Shown piece after piece: positions 8,121 to 17,605 of a DNA stretch of 64,000 nucleotides. The notes below the pieces were generated by a model. That model had not been told where the DNA came from, searched no databases, and worked only from the letters and a program-made list of their open reading frames with translations. The position numbers were made by a program, and so were the translations under genes. The stretch comes from an uncultured Hyphomicrobium sp. GTDB lineage: Bacteria > Pseudomonadota > Alphaproteobacteria > Rhizobiales > Hyphomicrobiaceae. The stretch lies in NCBI RefSeq assembly GCF_902826555.1, contig NZ_CADEFI010000005.1:57187-121186 (forward strand), given 5' to 3'. Every line of letters begins with the position of its first letter. Within the stretch, counting starts at the first letter, position 1.

Positions 8121-8930
8121 ATGCAAGGTTTGAAGCAGGCGGCGTATGCGATGCTCGTTGGTGGCTCCATGATCGCCCTGACCGGCGGAGCAGCCTTGGC
8201 CGACGAGCCGCGCTCGCTCGGCTATTCGGTGACGCTCGGCGGCACCAGCGACTATATCTTCCGCGGCATCTCGCAGACCTCCGAGAACCCGGCCGCCCAA
8301 GGCTCCGTCGATTTCACCTACGGGATTTTCTACGCCGGCGTGTGGGGCTCCAACGTCGACTTCGACGACGCCCCGCCGGCCACCGCCGAGGTGGACTTCT
8401 ACGCAGGCATTAAACCCACCTTGGGCCCCGGCCCGTTGTGGGGTCCGGTCACGTTCGATTTCGGCGTCATCTACTACGCCTATCCCGGCGCCGATGACGA
8501 TGGCGCGGAGCTGGACTACGTCGAGCTGAAGGCCGGCTACAGCATGGTCTCGCCCTGGATCAAGGGCCTGACCAGCGGCACGACCTTCTACTGGAGCGAC
8601 GACTACGGCCTCGAGACCGGCGAGGTCTTTACGATCGAGAGCGCAGCGTCCTACGCGCTGCCGCAGGTCGGTATTTTCTCGCCGTCTATCAGCGGCGCCT
8701 GGGGCACTGTTTACGGCGATCGCGACGAAGGCTTCACCGCCGGCGGCGGCAGCAAGGACAAGTACGATTATTGGAACGCCGGCTTGACGCTCGGCGTCGA
8801 GAAATTCGCATTCGATTTCCGCTACTGGGATTCCAACATCGACGTTGTCAACGAAGGCGTAGGCGCCTGCGTGACGCAGGGCCTCTGCGACGAGCGCTTC
8901 GTCTTCACCGCCAAGGTGACGCTGCCCTAG
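8121..8930 (+). CDS. TorF-family putative porin (copy 5), with an extra C-terminal loop
   Basis: 269 aa, the longest copy. ATG 8121 follows TTGGGGG (8104-8110) by 10 nt. Signal peptide runs to GGAALADEP. Motifs are YSVTLGGTSDYIFRGISQTSEN, YGIFYAGVWGSNVDF, TAEVDFYAGIKPTLGPG, YWNAGLTLGVEKFAFDFRYWDSN and CDERFVFTAKVTLP (read in pieces). Differences from the others: a GPLWGPV insertion in the middle, and an insertion before the last strand containing two cysteines (GACVTQGLCDERF) that could form a small disulfide loop in the periplasm or at the surface. It is followed by a double hairpin terminator. Function is otherwise unknown. Confidence 0.87.
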   Translation: MQGLKQAAYAMLVGGSMIALTGGAALADEPRSLGYSVTLGGTSDYIFRGISQTSENPAAQGSVDFTYGIFYAGVWGSNVDFDDAPPATAEVDFYAGIKPTLGPGPLWGPVTFDFGVIYYAYPGADDDGAELDYVELKAGYSMVSPWIKGLTSGTTFYWSDDYGLETGEVFTIESAASYALPQVGIFSPSISGAWGTVYGDRDEGFTAGGGSKDKYDYWNAGLTLGVEKFAFDFRYWDSNIDVVNEGVGACVTQGLCDERFVFTAKVTLP

Positions 8931-8982
8931 TGGGGCTTATCCGAGGGCGCAACCGGAGCCCTCGACATTCTGATTGTAGTCC

Positions 8983-9035
8983 AAGACCTCGTGCACGAGG
9001 TCTTCGCGACCGGGACCGAAATGTCCCGGTCTTTT
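8983..9035 (+). terminator. Double hairpin terminator after porin 5
   Basis: The first hairpin, AAGACCTCGTG/CACGAGGTCTT (8983-9004), is a perfect 22-base palindrome. The second, GACCGGGAC/GTCCCGGTC around CGAAAT (9008-9031), is followed by TTTT and is the canonical terminator. Confidence 0.75.
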
Positions 9036-9461
9036 CGTTTGCGCGCGCCGGCCGTCGACATGCTGATACTTGCCCGTCGCAGAGTCTTCATTGGGTTGTC
9101 ACTCAGCACCGCTAACTATCTCAGCGATTGATCTCGGGACTGATCCTCTCGCCCCACCACCCGCATCGGGGCGCGCGCTGCCACGCTCTGGCAGCCGCTG
9201 GAGAGGGCCAGGAGAGGGACGCGCATCGCCCTCGTCATCGCGTGTCCGTCTTGCGGCCGCCACGGCTGACCCTAAAGGGTCTATTGCGGCGGAAAGAGAG
9301 GCCAGCCTGCCCCGGTTGTCAGCCCCCCCGCGGCTGGCGATAGAGGCGGCTGGCCTCGTTTGCTCCACCGCTCCTCGATTGATTTTCCCCAGATCTTACG
9401 GCGCGGTTCTTGATCAGCCACCGGCCCGCCCCCTAGAAAACGCGTGCGCGGAGAGCATGCC
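9036..9461. other. Non-coding stretch with several inverted repeats
   Basis: No supported coding frame in about 425 bp. There are at least two inverted repeats: GCTGCCA/TGGCAGC at 9177-9195 and a longer one, GAGGCCAGCC (9298-9307) with GGCTGGCCTC (9348-9357), which encloses a C-rich segment and is followed by GTTTGC. The second could end a small transcript, or be the 5' structured leader of the next gene. No known riboswitch class was recognised. Confidence 0.35.
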
Positions 9462-10220
9462 GTGATTCTGACCGTTGCCATCATGGTTGCCCTGACAATT
9501 GCGATCGCGGCCTATGTGCTCGCGCCGCGCATGGCCGACGCGCGTATTGTCTACGAGCAGATCCCCGATCGGCCCACGGACTTCGGGTACCGCATGGCTT
9601 GGCTGGCGGTGAGAAGCCGCGACACACATGCCGTGCTCGAAGCGCTTGGCCTGATAGCCGCCGAACCGTGCAACTGGAAATCGGGGATCGGCACCGTCTA
9701 CGACAACCACCTTGGTGCCGATCACGTTTTCATCTCGCCACCGGTCAACGGATGGACGTTCGTGGTCGGCCTGCCGCTCCCCCATCCGGTGGGTCGCGGC
9801 TTCGCCGACAAATGCATGCCGCTCCTCCACCACCTCGGCCGCCAGTTTATCGAGGTGCAGTACTTCTTCGCCTATCCCCCTATCGATATCTTTGCCTGGG
9901 CACGCCTCCTCGAGGGGCGCGTGGTCCGTGCGTTCGCCATTACGGAGTCCGGCGTCGTCTGGAACAAGGGCCGCACGACCAAGGAGGAGCGTGCACTCGG
10001 AATGAAGCTGTTCGATTTTCGCGGCGTCCGCGGCCGCAAAGGCGATGCCGGCGGCGAAATCATCCTCTATCCGACGGAAGAGCACGTGTTGCGCCTTGCC
10101 GGCCGTTGGAGCCTCGATCCGACAGAGCTCGACGGCACCGACGTTGTCGCGCCCGCTCTCGGCTACATCGCACTCACGCCAGCAGAATGGCGCACCACGC
10201 GTCTGCGCAAAGCGGGATAG
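9462..10220 (+). CDS. Uncharacterised membrane-anchored protein
   Basis: 252 aa. I take the GTG at 9462 because GGAGAG precedes it by 6 nt; an upstream GTG at 9444 lacks such a site. Residues about 2-20 form one hydrophobic segment (ILTVAIMVALTIAIAAYVL), so an N-terminal anchor or uncleaved signal is likely. The rest is a soluble domain with VYDNHLGADHVFISPPVNGW, PHPVGRGFADKCMPLLHHLG and FFAYPPIDIFAWARL. I do not recognise the family. The aromatic, repeat-free character and lack of charged low-complexity regions suggest a folded domain. It has no partner gene in the same direction. Confidence 0.7.
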   Translation: MILTVAIMVALTIAIAAYVLAPRMADARIVYEQIPDRPTDFGYRMAWLAVRSRDTHAVLEALGLIAAEPCNWKSGIGTVYDNHLGADHVFISPPVNGWTFVVGLPLPHPVGRGFADKCMPLLHHLGRQFIEVQYFFAYPPIDIFAWARLLEGRVVRAFAITESGVVWNKGRTTKEERALGMKLFDFRGVRGRKGDAGGEIILYPTEEHVLRLAGRWSLDPTELDGTDVVAPALGYIALTPAEWRTTRLRKAG

Positions 10221-10264
10221 CAGGTGCGATATCGGTGGTGAGGATCGAATCCGCGCTTCGACGG

Positions 10265-10747
10265 CTAAGCTGCGAGACGCTCGAGAACCAGGCCACGCCC
10301 GATCATGCGATGCGAACGGTCCACAAGCGCGACCACATTGGCCGCGCGGGAAGAGCTGCGGACATCGGCCTGTCTCCAGGGCGCCGTCGCCGGCACGCCT
10401 GATGAAGGCTTGCAGACCTTGAGCACATGCGGCCGCTTCTTCGGCACCGCCTTGCCCGCCGGGGCCGCCATCCTCGCCCGATGTCCCTTTCGCGCCTTGG
10501 GGACGTTCTCGCCCGCGACTGACTTGAGACGCGCCGCAAAGGACCATGCATAGGAGCGGGTGACCGGGAACGGTGCGATCGCCGGCACAGTGCGCTCCGG
10601 CACCGGAGGCGAACGGACGGCAAAAAGCATCGGTAGCTGGAAGGGTTCGTGTGTACGGGTCGGCGCCTGCTCCGAAGGAGAGCGCACGCCGAAAAGCCAG
10701 CCGAAAAGCCGTGTCACCAGCTCTGATTGTCGGAACGCCGTAAACAT
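10265..10747 (-). CDS. Hypothetical basic protein
   Basis: 160 aa. The ATG at 10747 has GGTGGGGA just upstream and begins MFTAFRQSELVTRLFGWLFG; the frame extends to 10786 without a better start. The protein is rich in Arg, Ala, Pro and Ser, has no membrane segment and no recognised domain (RSYAWSFAARLKSV, HRARMAAPAGKAVPKKRP). Composition of this kind can arise from a shadow frame, but no better frame competes over this stretch. It may be a poorly conserved real gene. Confidence 0.45.
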   Translation of the reverse strand: MFTAFRQSELVTRLFGWLFGVRSPSEQAPTRTHEPFQLPMLFAVRSPPVPERTVPAIAPFPVTRSYAWSFAARLKSVAGENVPKARKGHRARMAAPAGKAVPKKRPHVLKVCKPSSGVPATAPWRQADVRSSSRAANVVALVDRSHRMIGRGLVLERLAA

Positions 10748-10926
10748 TCCCCACCGCCCATGCAGCCCGACTTCCCGGACGCGCAAATACGCGCACCGAA
10801 CGGCCCAAAGCCGTTGGAATCAAAATCACATCGTTTAGTTAAGCGATGGATAACGTTAGCCGGACCGGCTAATGCACGTCTCAAGAATATTCAAGCAACC
10901 ACATGATATATATTGCAAAAATAAAT

Positions 10927-11316
10927 TCACGACGCCGCCGAGAGGCCGACGATATCAGCCATCTGGTGCGCGATGAGGTGATCCAGAAAGCCGTCGAACG
11001 GCACCGTGAATGCCGTCAGTCCCCTCGGATCGTTGCTCCATTCCGTGAGCTTCTCGACGAAGCCTTCCGGCAGCTCGGCGGGAGCCTCGTCGGCGGCCAC
11101 CACACTGGCCTCGAATGCGGCCTGTGTCAGGGGAAGGAACGGGATGGTGACCATGTCGAGGTGCCCGTCCGCATGGCGCCGCGGCGCGTGCACGACGGCA
11201 CAACAGACGATGGTGCGGTCCTGATCGAAAGTTGCAACGGCGCCGATCAAAAGCCGGGAGGCCTCGAAGCCTTGAGGGGCACGATAGCTCCAGCTCTGTC
11301 CAGCGGCAAAATTCAT
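10927..11316 (-). CDS. Conserved-looking hypothetical protein
   Basis: 129 aa from ATG 11316 (MNFAAGQSWSYRAPQGF). The frame runs up to 11424, but the extra N-terminal part (CPQAGVTGAPFGALARSSHHH) looks untranslated, and GGAG lies about 14 nt before the inner ATG. It contains two plausible strands, SRLLIGAVATFDQDRTIVCCAVV and LDMVTIPFLPLTQAAFEASV, then an acidic helix and FDGFLDHLIAHQMADIVGLSA. No signal peptide or membrane segment. Family not recognised; its length and composition suggest a small cytosolic protein. Confidence 0.65.
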   Translation of the reverse strand: MNFAAGQSWSYRAPQGFEASRLLIGAVATFDQDRTIVCCAVVHAPRRHADGHLDMVTIPFLPLTQAAFEASVVAADEAPAELPEGFVEKLTEWSNDPRGLTAFTVPFDGFLDHLIAHQMADIVGLSAAS

Positions 11317-11529
11317 ATCTGACCAACTCCACAAATCGTGATGATGCGAGGATCTCGCGAGAGCACCGAAGGGTGCGCCTGTTACGCCCGCTTGAGGGCA
11401 GCTTTCGGGCGAGAGAAAGTTCAAAACTGAGACTTCATCTTCGCCCGAGCGCGGAGGTCGTTGTTTTAGAAAGGCCTTGAACCTTTTGCCACACCGCAGC
11501 CGAAAACACGCCTCCCCCGAGTTTACAGC

Positions 11530-12054
11530 TTACGGACTGACCCTTCCATCCTTGTTCAGAGGAATCCACCCGTCTTGCACGGCGACATCGATGCGGTCCT
11601 GCCGCCCCTCATAGGAATCCGCCGGCAGCGCGGGAGCATTGTGTCCGCAGGGACGGGCCGTCGTGAAACCGGTTTTCCGGTCGCGGGACACAAGCGTGCA
11701 CGCTGGGGCGCCCGCATCTGCGACAGGCTCGGAAGCAGATCGCGTCAAAGGGGCTGAAGCATAGACCGCCGCCACAGGCGCAACCGGCGGCCCTCCTGCC
11801 AGCACCACCTCGGCGACAAACCCCCAGAACCCGACAAAATGCCAGAACACCGCGCCGCCGACGAAGCCGATGATGCTCCAGCCGAGACCGCCGACACCGT
11901 CGAGCATGTCCCGCGCCGCGCGCAGGGCTCGGCGGAGAGGCGCGTCAGGCCGCACCGTGTCGATGCGGCCTGCCCCGCCGCCCTCTTTCGCGGAAACCGG
12001 GACGCCGCCCTCGAGAAGCGGCGCCAGGCGGCGTTGGTTGGCAAATCCTTGCAT
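11530..12054 (-). CDS. Hypothetical membrane protein
   Basis: 174 aa from ATG 12054 (MQGFANQRRLAPLLEGG). Residues about 55-90 hold a hydrophobic region (GWSIIGFVGGAVFWHFVGFWGFVAEVVLAGG) that can cross the membrane once or twice. The C-terminal third, with two cysteines (ACTLVSRDRKTGFTTARPCG), looks extracytoplasmic and ends DGWIPLNKDGRVSP. I do not recognise the family. It is followed, in the same direction, by the hypothetical gene at 10927-11316 after a 213-bp gap, so an operon is not implied. Confidence 0.65.
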   Translation of the reverse strand: MQGFANQRRLAPLLEGGVPVSAKEGGGAGRIDTVRPDAPLRRALRAARDMLDGVGGLGWSIIGFVGGAVFWHFVGFWGFVAEVVLAGGPPVAPVAAVYASAPLTRSASEPVADAGAPACTLVSRDRKTGFTTARPCGHNAPALPADSYEGRQDRIDVAVQDGWIPLNKDGRVSP

Positions 12055-12219
12055 GCGTCCAGCTCCGCAATGCGAAAACCAAACGCAGTACGACTCGGAG
12101 CTTGCTGTTCGCTGCTCCCGCCAGCAAGTCTCAATGTGGCGACGAGAGGACCCGCATACAGTTATCCACAAACTGAGCGCTGTAAAAAAAGCACAAATCC
12201 GTCACCGAAAGGAGCGGCC

Positions 12220-12951
12220 TCAGCGAACCGGAGGCACATGCACACGGCTCCCTCGGCAAAGCTGCCTCTGATCCTCATTGTCGCCGCAGGACCGCGGCGC
12301 GCCAGACTTCGAGAAGCAGATACGGACCTCGCGCAGCCGGCTGCCCGGCCCGCGGCACGCCACCGCGATCATGTCGGGCTTGAGCTGAGCGTTCGCCGTC
12401 ACGAACTCCCGCACGACATCGTCCGGATCCAGGAACTGCGCGTTCGTCGGACCACGGAACCGGTCCGGAATGCGGATGCTGTCGTAAAGCGTCCGTGCCA
12501 CGCGATAATACGCGCTCGGCGAAAGCCCCGAGCACGTGCCGTGCTTCCGATATTCGTGGATGATCAGCCCCTTGCCCGGCATCACATCCAGCATGCCGTC
12601 GATCACGGGCTGCGGCACCCAGGTCGTCTCGGCGGGACAGCTTTCGGGATAGCCGCGCTCGTGCTGCGGCCACAGCCCATGCAGGATAAACGCATAACGC
12701 CGCCCGTTGCGCGGCGCGCACTGCGCATCGTCGTCCCTCCCCTCAGGACTTTCGCAGTGTGTGGGACTCCAGGAAAGCACGAGGGAATAGTAGTCGAACG
12801 CGCCCGGCGCATCGCCATTGACCCGCGCGGACGCGGTCGGCGACGGCGCCGAAGGCCCTCCGCTGCCGCTCTTCTCGAAATACATGAGGAGGCCGGCGAC
12901 CACGATCAGCGCAATGAGCCCCGGAAGCGTGAGTTGAGGTGGCGTTCGCAT
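12220..12951 (-). CDS. Ribonuclease T2 family protein, membrane-anchored
   Basis: 243 aa from ATG 12951. RNase T2 enzymes cleave RNA through a 2',3'-cyclic phosphate. Both catalytic segments are present: CAS-1 FILHGLWPQ (His91) and CAS-2 HEYRKHGTCSG (His132, Glu133, Lys136, His137). Residues 8-24 are a hydrophobic stretch, and the following Gly/Ser/Pro linker suggests either an uncleaved anchor or a signal peptide, placing the enzyme in the periplasm. Several cysteines could make disulfides. The start lies 4 bp downstream of the dipeptidase stop, so the two genes are probably cotranscribed. A role in scavenging external RNA is likely but not shown. Confidence 0.9.
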   Translation of the reverse strand: MRTPPQLTLPGLIALIVVAGLLMYFEKSGSGGPSAPSPTASARVNGDAPGAFDYYSLVLSWSPTHCESPEGRDDDAQCAPRNGRRYAFILHGLWPQHERGYPESCPAETTWVPQPVIDGMLDVMPGKGLIIHEYRKHGTCSGLSPSAYYRVARTLYDSIRIPDRFRGPTNAQFLDPDDVVREFVTANAQLKPDMIAVACRGPGSRLREVRICFSKSGAPRSCGDNEDQRQLCRGSRVHVPPVR

Positions 12952-12955
12952 CAGG

Positions 12956-14359
12956 TCAAGCCGCCTGCCGCGCCAGGGCATCCAGGATGCGCACCCAGCT
13001 CCTTGCCCCCTTCTTGAAGCTCTTCAGGTTGTATTTCTCATTGGGTGAATGGATGCGGTCGTCGTCGACGCCAAAGCCGATGAGCAGGCTATCCATGCCC
13101 AGCGCCGCTTTGAACGAGGTCACGATCGGAATCGACGCCCCGCATCCCATCAGTACCGTTTTCGCACCCCATTCCCGTTCGAGGGCGCCGGCGGCGGCCT
13201 GCATTGCCGGTGCCGATGTGTCGAAGCCGATGGCTGCGCTGCCGTGCCCGCCGATAAACTCCGCCTCGCAGTCGGCCGGCAGGTTGTCGACGACGAACTG
13301 GCGCACGGCCGCGAGCACGTGCTCGGGATCCTGCCCGGGAACAAGCCGGCAGGTGATCTTGACGGACGCCCGTGCCGGAATGACGGTCTTGGACCCTGCG
13401 CCTTGATAGCCGCCCGTGATGCCGTTGAATTCGATGGTAGGCCGGCTCCAGAGCTGCTCGATGACCGACACCGAAGTCTCGCCCGCCGGCACCGAGAGCC
13501 CGATCGGCCCGAGAAGCTGCTTCGCATCGAGGCCAAGTGCCTGCCACTGCTTGAGCTGCGCCTTGGTCGGCTTGACGACGCCGTCATAGAACCCCGGAAT
13601 TCTGATGCGTCCTTTGGCGTCGTGCATTTTGCCGAGCACGCCCACGAGTGCGCGGATCGGGTTCATCGCCGGCCCGCCGTAGATTCCGGAATGCAGATCA
13701 CGCGACGGCCCCTTGACGATCACCTCGATGCCCGCCAGCCCGCGCAGCATGGTGGTGATGGCAGGCGTATCCTTGTCCCATTGCCCGGTGTCGCACACGA
13801 GCACCAAATCGGCGGTGATCTCCTTGCCGCTTTTCTTGAGGAAGCCTGGCAGCGACGGCGATCCGCACTCCTCCTCGCCCTCGATCATCGCCGACACCGC
13901 GATCGGCAGCGATCCGACGACCTCCTTATAGGCGCGCGCCGCCTCGAGGAAGGTCATGAGCTGACCCTTGTTGTCCTCGGCCCCGCGCGCGACGATGACC
14001 TTGCCGTTGCTCTTGTCGGCAGCGATGCGCGGCTCGAACGGCGGCTTCGTCCACAGGTCGAGCGGATCCGGCGGCTGCACATCGTAGTGCCCATAGAAGA
14101 GAACGTGCGGCGTCCCCTTCGCGACCTTCTCCCGGTCATGTCCGACGACGATCGGATGCCCCGTGGTCTGCCGCACCGAAGCGGGAATGCCGACCTCGGT
14201 GAGTTGAGCCGCACACCAGTCGGCCGCCTTGCGGCATTCGGCCTTGTAGGCCGGATCCGTCGAGATGCTCTCGATGCGCAGGAGCGAGAAAAGCCGGTCG
14301 AGACCGGCATCGAAATTGCGGTCCAGCCGCTCGAGAACCTTGGCAACGTGATCCGTCAT
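12956..14359 (-). CDS. M20 family dipeptidase
   Basis: 467 aa from ATG 14359 ([13 protein letters not shown]); the open frame continues far upstream but over the divergent ppdK gene. It is a zinc metallopeptidase of the M20/dipeptidase group: [11 protein letters not shown] (metal-binding His-x-Asp), GAEDNKGQL (bridging Asp), EGEEECGSP (catalytic Glu pair), then the dimerisation segment, [15 protein letters not shown], and the late metal ligand region [20 protein letters not shown]. It should hydrolyse dipeptides or acylated amino acids in the cytosol. RNase T2 follows after 4 bp. A 150-bp gap separates it from ppdK, which is transcribed the other way, so the two share a promoter region. Confidence 0.92.
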   Translation of the reverse strand: MTDHVAKVLERLDRNFDAGLDRLFSLLRIESISTDPAYKAECRKAADWCAAQLTEVGIPASVRQTTGHPIVVGHDREKVAKGTPHVLFYGHYDVQPPDPLDLWTKPPFEPRIAADKSNGKVIVARGAEDNKGQLMTFLEAARAYKEVVGSLPIAVSAMIEGEEECGSPSLPGFLKKSGKEITADLVLVCDTGQWDKDTPAITTMLRGLAGIEVIVKGPSRDLHSGIYGGPAMNPIRALVGVLGKMHDAKGRIRIPGFYDGVVKPTKAQLKQWQALGLDAKQLLGPIGLSVPAGETSVSVIEQLWSRPTIEFNGITGGYQGAGSKTVIPARASVKITCRLVPGQDPEHVLAAVRQFVVDNLPADCEAEFIGGHGSAAIGFDTSAPAMQAAAGALEREWGAKTVLMGCGASIPIVTSFKAALGMDSLLIGFGVDDDRIHSPNEKYNLKSFKKGARSWVRILDALARQAA

Positions 14360-14509
14360 AGTAACCCTGTGTAAATCGAGACTGCGCAAGCATGGAGCGC
14401 CTGTCGGACTGTTAAAGGGAGTGTTGGCGCATGGCAACGCCTGTGCCACAGTCCCGCGTCCGGCACCGCCCCGGATTCCTGCGCATGACTTTGGTTTGAG
14501 AGAGGCCAA

Positions 14510-17221
14510 ATGGCAGTGGCTGAGCCATCCCGCGACGCGGCTCCCAAATGGGTCTACTACTTTGCCGCCGGCGAAGCGGAAGGTAGCGCCGGTATGACCA
14601 ATCTTCTTGGCGGCAAGGGGGCCAATCTGGCTGAGATGGCGAGCCTCGGCCTGCCTGTTCCGCCCGGCTTCACCATCACCACCGAGGTGTGCGGCATCTA
14701 CTACAGCAACGGGCATCGCCTGCCGGAAGCGCTTGCTCTGCAAGTGGAGGATGCGCTCGCCAGGATCGGTCTCGAGACCGGCGCCGAGTTCGGCAGCGAG
14801 GAGAAACCGCTGCTCGTCGCAGTACGTTCCGGCTCCCGCGCCTCGATGCCCGGAATGATGGACACCATCCTCAACCTCGGCCTCAATGATCGCACCGTGC
14901 TCGGCCTCGCCCGCAACTCCGGCGACGACCGCTTCGCCTACGACAGCTACCGCCGCTTCATCCAGATGTACGGCGATGTGGTGCTGGGCGTCGATCACGC
15001 GGTGTTCGAGGACATCCTCGACAACTTCAAGAACCTGAACGGCATCTCTTTCGACACCGAGCTCGACGCTGACGCATGGCGCAAGATAATTGCGCTTTAC
15101 AAGAGCGCCATCGAGGACGCCATCGGCAAGCCCTTCCCTCAGGACACGGGCCAGCAGCTCTGGGGCGCTATCGCCGCCGTCTTCGGCTCCTGGCAGAACG
15201 CGCGCGCCGTCACCTACCGCCGCCTGCACGCCATTCCGGACAATTGGGGCACTGCGGTGAACGTGCAGGCCATGGTGTTCGGCAACATGGGCAACACGTC
15301 TGCGACCGGCGTCGCCTTCACCCGCAACCCCTCGACCGGAGCCAACGAGATCTACGGCGAATATCTCGTCAACGCCCAGGGCGAGGACGTCGTGGCCGGC
15401 ATACGCACGCCGCAGCCGCTGACCGAGAGGGCGCGCCGCGAGGCCGAGGATCCGAACCCCTCGCTTGAAGAGGAGATGCCGCGGGCCTTCGAGGAGCTGA
15501 AGCTGATCTTCACGGCCCTCGAAAGCCGTTATCGCGACATGCAGGACATCGAGTTCACGATTCAGAACGGCAAGGTGTGGATGCTGCAGACGCGCTCCGG
15601 CAAGCGCACCGCGGAAGCAGCCGTCAAGATCGCGGTCGATCTCGCCGATGAAGGCATCATCGGACGCGATCAGGCGGTGCTGCGCGTCGATCCGTCGAGC
15701 TTCACCCAGCTCCTGCATCCGACCATCGATCCGGACGCCGAAAAGGAGCTGCTCACCTCCGGCCTGCCCGCTTCACCCGGTGCCGCCGCGGGAGGCATCG
15801 TCTTCAACTCCGACGAGGCCGAGCGACAGAAGCAGCAGGGCCGCGATGTCATCCTCGTGCGCACCGAGACGAGCCCCGAGGATATTCACGGCATGCATGC
15901 GTCTGCCGGCATCCTGACCGCGCGCGGCGGCATGACGAGCCACGCCGCCGTCGTTGCGCGCGGCATGGGCGTGCCGTGCGTATCGGGTGCCGGCGCCATG
16001 CGCATCAACGAGAAAGCCGAGACGCTGACCATCGGCAAGAAAATGTTCAAGGCCGGCGACGTCATCACCATCGATGGCGCGACGGGCCGCGTCTATGCCG
16101 GCATCGTGCCCATGCGCCAGCCTCAGCTTTCCGGCGATTTTGCCAAGCTGGTCGCCTGGGCCGACGAAGCACGCACCCTCGCTGTGCGCGCCAACGCCGA
16201 TACGCCCAAGGATGCCCGCCAGGCGCGCACGTTCGGGGCCCAGGGTATAGGGCTTTGCCGCACCGAGCATATGTTCTTCGACGCCGACCGCATCCTCGCC
16301 ATGCGCGAGATGATCTGCGCCACCACCGAAGCCGGCCGCCGCGCAGCCCTCGCCAAGATCCTGCCCGTGCAACGCGCCGACTTCGTCGAGTTGTTCGAGA
16401 TCATGGGCGAGCTGCCGGTGACGATCCGCCTCCTCGATCCGCCGCTGCACGAGTTCCTGCCGCGCCAGGAACGCGAGATCGAATCCGTCGCCACCGCCCT
16501 CGATATGCCGGTCGACAAGATCAAGTCCCGCATCGCCGAGCTCTCCGAGTTCAACCCCATGCTTGGCCTGCGCGGTTCGCGCCTCGCCATCCGCTATCCG
16601 GAGATTCCTGAGACGCAGGCGCGGGCCATCTTCGAAGCTGCCATCGAGGCTGAAAAGCGCCTGGGCGCTGCGGTCGAGCCTGAGATCATGATCCCGCTCG
16701 TGGCCTACCGTCGCGAGTTCGACATCCTGGCCGGCATCATTCGCAGCGTCGCCGAGGCCGTCGAAAGCGAGACCGGTGCGCGCCTCACCTACAAGATCGG
16801 CACCATGATCGAGCTGCCGCGCGCCTGCCTCAAGGGCGACGAGCTGTCGGCGGGCGACGACGGCGCGGATTTCTTCTCTTTCGGCACCAACGACCTGACC
16901 CAAACGGTCCTGGGCCTGTCCCGCGACGACGCCGCACCCATTCTCACGGCTTACGCGACGCAAGGTATCTACGAGGCCGACCCCTTCGTCTCCATCGATC
17001 AGGAGGGAGTGGGAGAGCTGGTGCGGTGGGGCGTCGAGCGCGGACGGCGGGCAAAGCCCGGACTAAAGATCGGCATCTGCGGCGAGCACGGCGGCGACCC
17101 GGCGTCCGTGGCGTTCTTCCATGCCGCGGGCTTCGACTACGTGTCCTGCTCTCCGTTCCGCGTACCGATCGCACGCCTTGCAGCCGCCCAGGCCGCCATT
17201 CGCACCAAGCTTAAGGCCTGA
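14510..17221 (+). CDS. ppdK: Pyruvate, phosphate dikinase
   Basis: 903 aa, a normal length. It interconverts pyruvate + ATP + Pi and PEP + AMP + PPi. Visible parts: the nucleotide-binding N-terminal domain starting [20 protein letters not shown]; the hinge [14 protein letters not shown]; the phosphohistidine loop [18 protein letters not shown] with His478; and the PEP-binding barrel with [24 protein letters not shown] and [10 protein letters not shown] (Cys857). All key residues appear intact. It is a single gene on this strand with its own upstream region. In this kind of organism it normally helps balance PEP and pyruvate; no regulator is visible beside it. Confidence 0.97.
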   Translation: MAVAEPSRDAAPKWVYYFAAGEAEGSAGMTNLLGGKGANLAEMASLGLPVPPGFTITTEVCGIYYSNGHRLPEALALQVEDALARIGLETGAEFGSEEKPLLVAVRSGSRASMPGMMDTILNLGLNDRTVLGLARNSGDDRFAYDSYRRFIQMYGDVVLGVDHAVFEDILDNFKNLNGISFDTELDADAWRKIIALYKSAIEDAIGKPFPQDTGQQLWGAIAAVFGSWQNARAVTYRRLHAIPDNWGTAVNVQAMVFGNMGNTSATGVAFTRNPSTGANEIYGEYLVNAQGEDVVAGIRTPQPLTERARREAEDPNPSLEEEMPRAFEELKLIFTALESRYRDMQDIEFTIQNGKVWMLQTRSGKRTAEAAVKIAVDLADEGIIGRDQAVLRVDPSSFTQLLHPTIDPDAEKELLTSGLPASPGAAAGGIVFNSDEAERQKQQGRDVILVRTETSPEDIHGMHASAGILTARGGMTSHAAVVARGMGVPCVSGAGAMRINEKAETLTIGKKMFKAGDVITIDGATGRVYAGIVPMRQPQLSGDFAKLVAWADEARTLAVRANADTPKDARQARTFGAQGIGLCRTEHMFFDADRILAMREMICATTEAGRRAALAKILPVQRADFVELFEIMGELPVTIRLLDPPLHEFLPRQEREIESVATALDMPVDKIKSRIAELSEFNPMLGLRGSRLAIRYPEIPETQARAIFEAAIEAEKRLGAAVEPEIMIPLVAYRREFDILAGIIRSVAEAVESETGARLTYKIGTMIELPRACLKGDELSAGDDGADFFSFGTNDLTQTVLGLSRDDAAPILTAYATQGIYEADPFVSIDQEGVGELVRWGVERGRRAKPGLKIGICGEHGGDPASVAFFHAAGFDYVSCSPFRVPIARLAAAQAAIRTKLKA

Positions 17222-17236
17222 AACGCCGGACGAAGA

Positions 17237-17467
17237 TTAGAGCGTGAGGTCGCGCTGCTCGATGCGATCGAGCTCGTCGAGGCTGGGCCGGCGAGGGCGG
17301 GAACCCTGCTTCTTCGGCATCAGAAACAGCCACAGGATCAGCGGCGGAAAGATGAAGCACCACGCCATCCAGAAGGAGTAGTCGCGGTTCTTCCAACCGG
17401 CGACGAATCCGGCCAACGCAGCGGCAACGATCGCCGCCAGGCCATAGATTACGATACCGGAAACCAT
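17237..17467 (-). CDS. Small two-helix membrane protein
   Basis: 76 aa. Two hydrophobic segments, IVIYGLAAIVAAALAGFVAG and FWMAWCFIFPPLILWLFLM, joined by WKNRDYS, then a basic cytosolic tail (KKQGSRPRRPS) ending in LDELDRIEQRDLTL. This architecture is common in small Rhizobiales proteins of unknown function. It converges on ppdK, with 15 bp between the two stops. Confidence 0.7.
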   Translation of the reverse strand: MVSGIVIYGLAAIVAAALAGFVAGWKNRDYSFWMAWCFIFPPLILWLFLMPKKQGSRPRRPSLDELDRIEQRDLTL

Positions 17468-17605
17468 CGATAGAGCCCTCCCGAAATGCCTCGATCCGAG
17501 GCATCCGACACATGGGCGACAACTGCGGCGAAATCAAGCGCGTACGAATACGTGCTGCCAATTCACGCATTTACCTGCGCCTGAGGTAAACGCGGGGACC
17601 GTCTT

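Noticed and set aside
14360..15718. Upstream extension of the dipeptidase frame
   Set aside because: It runs over the 5' half of ppdK, and the family start MTDHVAKVL lies at 14359 with normal length from there.
15773..16963. Long open frame opposite ppdK
   Set aside because: It mirrors the codon pattern of ppdK and has no family motif; it is a shadow of a GC-rich gene.
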